This document shows positions 50,368-61,091 of a stretch of 64,000 bases of DNA, one piece after another. The stretch is from Osmia lignaria lignaria. Taxonomy: Eukaryota; Arthropoda; Insecta; Hymenoptera; Megachilidae. Position numbers and translations under genes: made by a program. The notes under the pieces were generated by a model, which saw only the letters and a program-made list of their open reading frames with translations, was not told the DNA's origin and did no database searches. Position 1 is the first letter of the stretch. Every line of letters starts with the position of its first letter. The stretch covers positions 5,548,001-5,612,000 of the forward strand of contig NW_027478165.1 in assembly GCF_051020975.1 (NCBI RefSeq), in the 5' to 3' direction.

Positions 50368-51429
50368 TATATCTCGGAAACGAAGCGAGCTATGGCAAAA
50401 TGTTAAGAGACCTTTTTTGTAGAGAATTATGTTTCCTACAATTTATGTTCTATGATATTATTTGATCAGATGCGTAGTTCTCGAGATATATCAAGATATT
50501 TAAAAGTTCCGAAGCCGCACCAACATAATAGAGATACAGAAACACCGTGGCCCCTTTCTTTGAGATAACTTTGCACTATTGCGAGCTGCAAATGCCACTT
50601 CCAGCTTAGCTGTGCAGAAGAAGAACAACAAGAAGAAGAAATATCTCGAAATATGTCCGTCAGGCCCCTTCCCTTGAGATAAATCTGCATATATCTCGGA
50701 AACGAAGCGAGCTATGGCAAAATGTTAAGAGACCTTTTTTGTAGAGAATTATGTTTCCTACAATTTATGTTCTATGATATTTTTTGATCAGAAGCGTAGT
50801 TTTCGAGATATATCGAGATATTTAAAAGCTCCGAAGCCGCACCAACATAATAGAGATACAGAAACACCGTGGCCCCTTTCTTTGAGATAACTCTGCACTA
50901 TTGCGAGCTGCAAATGCCACTTCCAGCTTAGCTGTGCAGAAGAAGAACAACAAGAAGAAGAAATATCTCGAAATATGTCCGTCAGGCCCCTTCCCTTGAG
51001 ATAAATCTGCACATATCTCGGAAACGAAGCGAGCTATGGCAAAATGTTAAGAGACCTTTTTTGTAGAGAATTAAGTTACCTACTTTTTATTTTCTATGAT
51101 ATTTTTTGATCAGATGTGTAGTTCTCGAGATATATCAAGATATTTAAAAGTTCCGAAGCCGCACCAACATAATAGAGATACAGAAACACCGTGGCCCCAT
51201 TCTTTGAGATAACTCTGCACTATTGCGAGCTGCAAATGCCACTTCCAGCTTAGCTGTGCAGAAGAAGAACAACAAGAAGAAGAAATATCTCGAAATATGT
51301 CCGTCAGGCCCCTTCCCTTGAGATATATCTGCAAATATCTCGGAAACGAAACGAGCTATGGCAAAATCTTAAGAGACCTTTTTTGTAGAGAATTATGTTT
51401 CCTACAATTTATGTTCTATGCTACTTTTT

Positions 51430-51751
51430 GATCAGAAGCGTAGTTCTCGAGATATATCAAGATATTTAAAAGTTCCGAAGCCGCACCAACATAATAGAGA
51501 TACAGAAACACCGTGGCCCCTTTCTTTGAGATAACTCTGCACTATTGCGAGCTGCAAATGCCACTTCCAGCTTAGCTGTGCAGAAGAAGAACAACAAGAA
51601 GAAGAAATCTCTCGAAATATGTCCGTCAGGCCCCTTCCCTTGAGATAAATCTGCATATATCTCGGAAACAAAGCGAGCTATGGCAAAACGTTAAGAGACC
51701 TTTTTTGTAGAGAATTATGTTTCCTACAATTTATGTTCTATGGTATTTTTT
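51430..51751. repeat. Hybrid monomer with breakpoint in the dyad region
   Basis: The left edge (GCTACTTTTTG then GAAGCG, A at 51437) matches the monomer at 54328. From 51480 (CCGAAG, then GAAATCTCTCG) it matches the monomer at 54650. The switch lies in the roughly 43 bp between, across the CGAGATAT region. Compared with 54328-54971 one monomer is missing. Confidence 0.82.
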
Positions 51752-53039
51752 GATCAGAAGCGTAGTTTTCGAGATATATCGAGATATTTAAAAGTTCCGA
51801 AGCCGCACCAACATAATAGAGATACAGAAACACCGTGGCCCCTTTCTTTGAGATAACTCTGCACTATTGCTAGCTGCAAATGCCACTTCCAGTTTAGCTG
51901 TTCAGAAGAAGAACAACAAGAAGAAGAAATATCTCGAAATATGTCCGTCAGGCCCCTTCTCTTGAGATAGATCTGCAAATATCTCGGAAACGAAGCGAGC
52001 TATGGCAAAATGTTAAGAGACCTTATTTGTAGAGAATTAAGTTTCCTACTTTTTATGTTCTATGATATTCTTTGATCAGATGCGTAGTTCTCGAGATATA
52101 TCAAGATATTTAAAAGTTCCGAAGCCGCACCAGCATAATAGAGATACAGAAACACCGTGGCCCCTTTCTTTGAGATAACTCTGCACTATTGCGAGCTGCA
52201 AATGCCACTTCCAGCTTAGCTGTGCAGAAGAAGAGCAACAAGTAGAAGAAATATCTCGAAATATGTCCGTCAGGCCCCTTCCCTTGAGATAAATCTGCAT
52301 ATATCTCGGAAACGAAGCGAGCTATGGCAAAATGTTAAGAGACCTTTTTTGTAGAGAATTGTGTTTCCTACAATTTATGTTCTATGATATTATTTGATCA
52401 GATGCGTAGTTCTCGAGATATATCAAGATATTTAAAAGTTCCGAAGCCGCACCAACATAATAGAGATACAGAAACACCGTGGCCCCTTTCTTTGAGATAA
52501 CTTTGCACTATTGCGAGCTGCAAATGCCACTTCCAGCTTAGCTGTGCAGAAGAAGAACAACAAGAAGAAGAAATATCTCGAAATATGTCCGTCAGGCCCC
52601 TTCCCTTGAGATAAATCTGCATATATCTCGGAAACGAAGCGAGCTATGGCAAAATGTTAAGAGACCTTTTTTGTAGAGAATTATGTTTCCTACAATTCAT
52701 GTTCTATGATATTTTTTGATCAGAAGCTTAGTTTTCGAGATATATCGAGATATTTAAAAGCTCCGAAGCCGCACCAACATAATAGAGATACAGAAACACC
52801 GTGGCCCCTTTCTTTGAGATAACTCTGCACTATTGCGAGCTGCAAATGCCACTTCCAGCTTAGCTGTGCAGAAGAAGAACAACAAGAAGAAGAAATATCT
52901 CGAAATATGTCCGTCAGGCCCCTTCCCTTGAGATAAATCTGCACATATCTCGGAAACGAAGCGAGCTATGGCAAAATGTTAAGAGACCTTTTTTGTAGAG
53001 AATTAAGTTACCTACTTTTTATTTTCTATGATATTTTTT

Positions 53040-53361
53040 GATCAGATGCGTAGTTCTCGAGATATATCAAGATATTTAAAAGTTCCGAAGCCGCACCAAC
53101 ATAATAGAGATACAGAAACACCGTGGCCCCATTCTTTGAGATAACTCTGCACTATTGCGAGCTGCAAATGCCACTTCCAGCTTAGCTGTGCAGAAGAAGA
53201 GCAACAAGTAGAAGAAATATCTCGAAATATGTCCGTCAGGCCCCTTCCCTTGAGATAAATCTGCATATATCTCGGAAACGAAGCGAGCTATGGCAAAATG
53301 TTAAGAGACCTTTTTTGTAGAGAATTATGTTTCCTACAATTTATGTTCTATGATATTATTT
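53040..53361. repeat. Hybrid monomer ending the 10-mer copy
   Basis: The left part has CCCCATTC (A at 53131), like the monomers at 51108 and 56261. From 53201 it has GCAACAAGTAG, like those at 50142 and 52074. The join is within about 70 bp. It links the 10-mer copy to the 9-mer copy. Confidence 0.82.
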
Positions 53362-55293
53362 GATCAGATGCGTAGTTCTCGAGATATATCAAGATATTTA
53401 AAAGTTCCGAAGCCGCACCAACATAATAGAGATACAGAAACACCGTGGCCCCTTTCTTTGAGATAACTTTGCACTATTGCGAGCTGCAAATGCCACTTCC
53501 AGCTTAGCTGTGCAGAAGAAGAACAACAAGAAGAAGAAATATCTCGAAATATGTCCGTCAGGCCCCTTCCCTTGAGATAAATCTGCATATATCTCGGAAA
53601 CGAAGCGAGCTATGGCAAAATGTTAAGAGACCTTTTTTGTAGAGAATTATGTTTCCTACAATTTATGTTCTATGATATTTTTTGATCAGAAGCGTAGTTT
53701 TCGAGATATATCGAGATATTTAAAAGCTCCGAAGCCGCACCAACATAATAGAGATACAGAAACACCGTGGCCCCTTTCTTTGAGATAACTCTGCACTATT
53801 GCGAGCTGCAAATGCCACTTCCAGCTTAGCTGTGCAGAAGAAGAACAACAAGAAGAAGAAATATCTCGAAATATGTCCGTCAGGCCCCTTCCCTTGAGAT
53901 AAATCTGCACATATCTCGGAAACGAAGCGAGCTATGGCAAAATGTTAAGAGACCTTTTTTGTAGAGAATTAAGTTACCTACTTTTTATTTTCTATGATAT
54001 TTTTTGATCAGATGTGTAGTTCTCGAGATATATCAAGATATTTAAAAGTTCCGAAGCCGCACCAACATAATAGAGATACAGAAACACCGTGGCCCCATTC
54101 TTTGAGATAACTCTGCACTATTGCGAGCTGCAAATGCCACTTCCAGCTTAGCTGTGCAGAAGAAGAACAACAAGAAGAAGAAATATCTCGAAATATGTCC
54201 GTCAGGCCCCTTCCCTTGAGATATATCTGCAAATATCTCGGAAACGAAACGAGCTATGGCAAAATCTTAAGAGACCTTTTTTGTAGAGAATTATGTTTCC
54301 TACAATTTATGTTCTATGCTACTTTTTGATCAGAAGCGTAGTTCTCGAGATATATCAAGATATTTAAAAGTTCCGAAACCGCACCAACATAATAGAGATA
54401 CAGAAACACCGTGGCCCCTTTCTTTGAGATAACTCGGCACTATTGCGAGCTGGAAATGCCACTTCCAGTTTAGCTGTGCAGAAGAAGAACAACAAGAAGA
54501 AGAAATATCTCGAAATATGTCCGTCAGGCCCCTTCTCTTGAGATAGATCTGCAAATATCTCGGAAACGAAGCGAGCTATGGCAAAATGTTAAGAGACCTT
54601 ATTTGTAGAGAATTAAGTTTCCTACTTTTTATGTTCTATGATATTCTTTGATCAGATGCGTAGTTCTCGAGATATATCAAGATATTTAAAAGTTCCGAAG
54701 CCGCACCAACATAATAGAGATACAGAAACACCGTGGCCCCTTTCTTTGAGATAACTCTGCACTATTGCGAGCTGCAAATGCCACTTCCAGCTTAGCTGTG
54801 CAGAAGAAGAACAACAAGAAGAAGAAATCTCTCGAAATATGTCCGTCAGGCCCCTTCCCTTGAGATAAATCTGCATATATCTCGGAAACAAAGCGAGCTA
54901 TGGCAAAACGTTAAGAGACCTTTTTTGTAGAGAATTATGTTTCCTACAATTTATGTTCTATGGTATTTTTTGATCAGAAGCGTAGTTTTCGAGATATATC
55001 GAGATATTTAAAAGTTCCGAAGCCGCACCAACATAATAGAGATACAGAAACACCGTGGCCCCTTTCTTTGAGATAACTCTGCACTATTGCTAGCTGCAAA
55101 TGCCACTTCCAGTTTAGCTGTTCAGAAGAAGAACAACAAGAAGAAGAAATATCTCGAAATATGTCCGTCAGGCCCCTTCTCTTGAGATAGATCTGCAAAT
55201 ATCTCGGAAACGAAGCGAGCTATGGCAAAATGTTAAGAGACCTTATTTGTAGAGAATTAAGTTTCCTACTTTTTATGTTCTATGATATTCTTT

Positions 55294-55616
55294 GATCAGA
55301 TGCGTAGTTCTCGAGATATATCAAGATATTTAAAAGTTCCGAAGCCGCACCAGCATAATAGAGATACAGAAACACCGTGGCCCCTTTCTTTGAGATAACT
55401 CTGCACTATTGCGAGCTGCAAATGCCACTTCCAGCTTAGCTGTGCAGAAGAAGAGCAACAAGTAGAAGAAATATCTCGAAATATGTCCGTCAGGCCCCTT
55501 CCCTTGAGATAAATCTGCATATATCTCGGAAACGAAGCGAGCTATGGCAAAATGTTAAGAGACCTTTTTTGTAGAGAATTGTGTTTCCTACAATTTAGGG
55601 TTCTATGATATTATTT
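55294..55616. repeat. 323-bp monomer with 1-bp insertion
   Basis: The tail reads TTTAGGGTTC where all but one other monomer has TTTATGTTC, GTGTTC or a similar variant without the extra base. The same altered tail occurs once more, at 61066-61078, exactly one 17-monomer offset to the right. Confidence 0.92.
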
Positions 55617-58600
55617 GATCAGATGCGTAGTTCTCGAGATATATCAAGATATTTAAAAGTTCCGAAGCCGCACCAACATAATAGAGATACAGAAACACCG
55701 TGGCCCCTTTCTTTGAGATAACTTTGCACTATTGCGAGCTGCAAATGCCACTTCCAGCTTAGCTGTGCAGAAGAAGAACAACAAGAAGAAGAAATATCTC
55801 GAAATATGTCCGTCAGGCCCCTTCCCTTGAGATAAATCTGCATATATCTCGGAAACGAAGCGAGCTATGGCAAAATGTTAAGAGACCTTTTTTGTAGAGA
55901 ATTATGTTTCCTACAATTCATGTTCTATGATATTTTTTGATCAGAAGCTTAGTTTTCGAGATATATCGAGATATTTAAAAGCTCCGAAGCCGCACCAACA
56001 TAATAGAGATACAGAAACACCGTGGCCCCTTTCTTTGAGATAACTCTGCACTATTGCGAGCTGCAAATGCCACTTCCAGCTTAGCTGTGCAGAAGAAGAA
56101 CAACAAGAAGAAGAAATATCTCGAAATATGTCCGTCAGGCCCCTTCCCTTGAGATAAATCTGCACATATCTCGGAAACGAAGCGAGCTATGGCAAAATGT
56201 TAAGAGACCTTTTTTGTAGAGAATTAAGTTACCTACTTTTTATTTTCTATGATATTTTTTGATCAGATGCGTAGTTCTCGAGATATATCAAGATATTTAA
56301 AAGTTCCGAAGCCGCACCAACATAATAGAGATACAGAAACACCGTGGCCCCATTCTTTGAGATAACTCTGCACTATTGCGAGCTGCAAATGCCACTTCCA
56401 GCTTAGCTGTGCAGAAGAAGAACAACAAGAAGAAGAAATATCTCGAAATATGTCCGTCAGGCCCCTTCCCTTGAGATATATCTGCAAATATCTCGGAAAC
56501 GAAACGAGCTATGGCAAAATCTTAAGAGACCTTTTTTGTAGAGAATTATGTTTCCTACAATTTATGTTCTATGCTATTTTTTGATCAGAAGCGTAGTTCT
56601 CGAGATATATCAAGATATTTAAAAGTTCCGAAACCGCACCAACATAATAGAGATACAGAAACACCGTGGCCCCTTTCTTTGAGATAACTCGGCACTATTG
56701 CGAGCTGGAAATGCCACTTCCAGTTTAGCTGTGCAGAAGAAGAACAACAAGAAGAAGAAATATCTCGAAATATGTCCGTCAGGCCCCTTCTCTTGAGATA
56801 GATCTGCAAATATCTCGGAAACGAAGCGAACTATGGCAAAATGTTAAGAGACCTTATTTGTAGAGAATTAAGTTTCCTACTTTTTATGTTCTATGATATT
56901 CTTTGATCAGATGCGTAGTTCTCGAGATATATCAAGATATTTAAAAGTTCCGAAGCCGCACCAACATAATAGAGATACAGAAACACCGTGGCCCCTTTCT
57001 TTGAGATAACTCTGCACTATTGCGAGCTGCAAATGCCACTTCCAGCTTAGCTGTGCAGAAGAAGAACAACAAGAAGAAGAAATCTCTCGAAATATGTCCG
57101 TCAGGCCACTTCCCTTGAGATAAATCTGCATATATCTCGGAAACGAAGCGAGCTATGGCAAAATGTTAAGAGACCTTTTTTGTAGAGAATTATGTTTCCT
57201 ACAATTTATGTTCTATGATATTTTTTGATCAGAAGCGTAGTTTTCGAGATATATCGAGATATTTAAAAGCTCCGAAGCCGCACCAACATAATAGAGATAC
57301 AGAAACACCGTGGCCCCTTTCTTTGAGATAACTCTGCACTATTGCGAGCTGCAAATGCCACTTCCAGCTTAGCTGTGCAGAAGAAGAACAACAAGAAGAA
57401 GAAATATCTCGAAATATGTCCGTCAGGCCCCTTCCCTTGAGATAAATCTGCACATATCTCGGAAACGAAGCGAGCTATGGCAAAATGTTAAGAGACCTTT
57501 GTTGTAGAGAATTAAGTTACCTACTTTTTATGTTCTATGATATTTTTTGATCAGATGCGTAGTTCTCGAGATATATCAAGATATTTAAAAGTTCCGAAGC
57601 CGCACCAACATAGTAGAGATACAGAAACACCGTGGCCCCTTTCTTTGAGATAACTCTGCACTAGTGCGAGCCGCAAATGCCACTTCCAGCTTAGCTGTGC
57701 AGAAGAAGAACAACAAGAAGAAGAAATATCTCGAAATATGTCCGTCAGGCCCCTTCCCTTGAGATATATCTGCAAATATCTCGGAAACGAAACGAGCTAT
57801 GGCAAAATCTTAAGAGACCTTTTTTGTAGAGAATTATGTTTCCTACAATTTATGTTCTATGATATTTTTTGATCAGAAGCGTAGTTCTCGAGATATATCA
57901 AGATATTTAAAAGTTCCGAAACCGCACCAACATAATAGAGATACAGAAACACCGTGGCCCCTTTCTTTCAGATAACTCTGCACTATTGCGAGCTGGAAAT
58001 GCCACTTCCAGTTTAGCTGTGCAGAAGAAGAACAACAAGAAGAAGAAATATCTCGAAATATGTCCGTCAGGCCCCTTCCCTTGAGATAAATCTGCATATA
58101 TCTCGGAAACGAAGCGAGCTATGGCAAAATGTTGAGAGACCTTTTTTGTAGAGAATTAAGTTTTCTACTTTTTATGTTCTATGATATTTTTTGATCAGAA
58201 GCGTAGTTTTCGAGATATATCGAGATATTTAAAAGTTCCGAAGCCGCACCAACATAATAGAGATACAGAAACACCGTGGCCCCTTTCTTTGAGATAACTC
58301 TGCACTATTGCGAGCTGCAAATGCCACTTCCAGCTTAGCTGTGCAGAAGAAGAACAACAAGAAGAAGAAATATCTCGAAATATGTCCGTCAGGCCCCTTC
58401 CCTTGAGATAAATCTGCAAATATCTCGGAAACGAAGCGAGCTATGGCAAAATGTTAAGAGACCTTATTTGTAGAGAATTAAGTTTCCTACTTTTTATGTT
58501 CTATGATATTATTTGATCAGATGCGTAGTTCTCGCGATATATCAAGATATTTAAAAGTTCCGAAGCCGCACCAACATAATAGAGATTCAGAAACACCGTT

Positions 58601-59169
58601 GCCCCTTTCTTTGAGATAACTCTGCACTAGTGCGAGCCGCAAATGCCACTTCCAGCTTAGCTGTGCAGAAGAAGAACAACAAGAAGAAGAAATATCTCGA
58701 AATATGTCCGTCAGGCCCCTTCCCTTGAGATATATCTGCAAATATCTCGGAAACAAAACGAGCTATGGCAAAATCTTAAGAGACCTTTTTTGTAGAGAAT
58801 TATGTTTCCTACAATTTGTGTTCTATGATATTTTTTGATCAGAAGCGTAGTTCTCGAGATATATCAAGATATTTAAAAGTTCCGAAACCGCACCAACATA
58901 ATAGAGATACAGAAACACCGTGGCCCCTTTCTTTCAGATAACTCTGCACTATTGCGAGCTGCAAATGCCACTTCCAGCTTAGCTGTGCAGAAGAAGAACA
59001 ACAAGAAGAAGAAATATCTCGAAATATGTCCGTCAGGCCCCTTCCCTTGAGATAAATCTGCATATATCTCGGAAACGAATCGAGCTATGGCAAAATCTTA
59101 AGAGACCTTTTTTGTAGAGAATTATGTTTCCTACAATTTATGTTCTATGATATTTTTTGATCAGAAGCG

Positions 59170-59819
59170 TAGTTTTCGAGATATATCGAGATATTTAAAA
59201 GCTCCGAAGCCGCACCAACATAATAGAGATACAGAAACACCGTGGCCCCTTTCTTTCAGATAATTCTGCACTATTGCGAGCTGCAAATGCCACTTCCAGC
59301 TTAGCTGTGCAGAAGAAGAACAACAAGAAGAAGAAATATCTCGAAATATGTCCGTCAGGCCCCTTCCCTTGAGATAAATCTGCATATATCTCGGAAACCA
59401 AGCGAGCTATGGCAAAATGTTAAGAGACCTTTTTTGTAGAGAATTATGTTTCCTACAATTTATGTTCTATGATATTTTTTGATCAGAAGCGTAGTTTTCG
59501 AGATATATCGAGATATTTAAAAGCTCCGAAGCCGCACCAACATAATAGAGATACAGAAACACCGTGGCCCCTTTCTTTGAGATAACTCTGCACTATTGCG
59601 AGCTGCAAATGCCACTTCCAGCTTAGCTGTGCAGAAGAAGAACAACAAGAAGAAGAAATATCTCGAAATATGTCCGTCAGGCCCCTTCCCTTGAGATAAA
59701 TCTGCATATATCTCGGAAACGAAGCGAGCTATGGCAAAATGTTGAGAGACCTTTTTTGTAGAGAATTATGTTTTCTACTTTTTATGTTCTATGATATTTT
59801 TTGATCAGAAGCGTAGTTA
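59170..59819. repeat. Monomers between the two compound copies
   Basis: Most of two class 2 monomers with AAAGCTCC and GCATATATC, including TTTCAGATAATTC (near 59255) and GAAACCAAGCG (near 59395) singletons, then the left end of a monomer with GTTATCG. They are ordinary satellite sequence without an exact partner nearby. Confidence 0.7.
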
Positions 59820-60768
59820 TCGAGATATATCAAGATATTTAAAAGTTCCGAAACCGCACCAACATAATAGAGATACAGAAACACCGTGGCCCCTTTCTTT
59901 GAGATAACTCGGCACTATTGCGAGCTGGAAATGCCACTTCCAGTTTAGCTGTGCAGAAGAAGAACAACAAGAAGAAGAAATATCTCGAAATATGTCCGTC
60001 AGGCCCCTTCTCTTGAGATAGATCTGCAAATATCTCGGAAACGAAGCGAGCTATGGCAAAATGTTAAGAGACCTTATTTGTAGAGAATTAAGTTTCCTAC
60101 TTTTTATGTTCTATGATATTCTTTGATCAGATGCGTAGTTCTCGAGATATATCAAGATATTTAAAAGTTCCGAAGCCGCACCAACATAATAGAGATACAG
60201 AAACACCGTGGCCCCTTTCTTTGAGATAACTCTGCACTATTGCGAGCTGCAAATGCCACTTCCAGCTTAGCTGTGCAGAAGAAGAACAACAAGAAGAAGA
60301 AATCTCTCGAAATATGTCCGTCAGGCCCCTTCCCTTGAGATAAATCTGCATATATCTCGGAAACAAAGCGAGCTATGGCAAAACGTTAAGAGACCTTTTT
60401 TGTAGAGAATTATGTTTCCTACAATTTATGTTCTATGGTATTTTTTGATCAGAAGCGTAGTTTTCGAGATATATCGAGATATTTAAAAGTTCCGAAGCCG
60501 CACCAACATAATAGAGATACAGAAACACCGTGGCCCCTTTCTTTGAGATAACTCTGCACTATTGCTAGCTGCAAATGCCACTTCCAGTTTAGCTGTTCAG
60601 AAGAAGAACAACAAGAAGAAGAAATATCTCGAAATATGTCCGTCAGGCCCCTTCTCTTGAGATAGATCTGCAAATATCTCGGAAACGAAGCGAGCTATGG
60701 CAAAATGTTAAGAGACCTTATTTGTAGAGAATTAAGTTTCCTACTTTTTATGTTCTATGATATTCTTT

Positions 60769-61091
60769 GATCAGATGCGTAGTTCTCGAGATATATCAAG
60801 ATATTTAAAAGTTCCGAAGCCGCACCAGCATAATAGAGATACAGAAACACCGTGGCCCCTTTCTTTGAGATAACTCTGCACTATTGCGAGCTGCAAATGC
60901 CACTTCCAGCTTAGCTGTGCAGAAGAAGAGCAACAAGTAGAAGAAATATCTCGAAATATGTCCGTCAGGCCCCTTCCCTTGAGATAAATCTGCATATATC
61001 TCGGAAACGAAGCGAGCTATGGCAAAATGTTAAGAGACCTTTTTTGTAGAGAATTGTGTTTCCTACAATTTAGGGTTCTATGATATTATTT
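60769..61091. repeat. 323-bp monomer, copy of the one at 55294
   Basis: It carries the same TTTAGGGTTC tail, CACCAGCATAAT and GAGCAACAAGTAG as the earlier 323-bp monomer. The insertion was inherited through the 17-monomer duplication rather than arising twice. Confidence 0.9.

Larger units (their letters stand above)
50234..54377. repeat. 9-monomer (2898-bp) offset duplication
   Basis: Positions 50234-51479 match 53132-54377 with no difference noticed at checked sites. Markers are ATAACTTTGC, AAAGCTCC, CTGCACATATC, AAGTTACC with TATTTTC, GATGTGTAG, CCCCATTC, AAATCTTAAG and GCTACTTTTTG. The right end stops at G51480 versus A54378. Confidence 0.85.
51438..56421. repeat. 10-monomer (3220/3221-bp) offset duplication
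   Basis: Positions 51438-53200 match 54658-56421. The offset changes from 3220 to 3221 inside the block because the right copy has a 1-bp insertion (CAATTTAGGGTTC near 55591-55603). Shared rare markers include GAAACAAAGCG, ATGGTATTT, CTGTTCAGAAG, CACCAGCATAAT, GAATTGTG, CAATTCATG and GAAGCTTAG. Confidence 0.87.
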
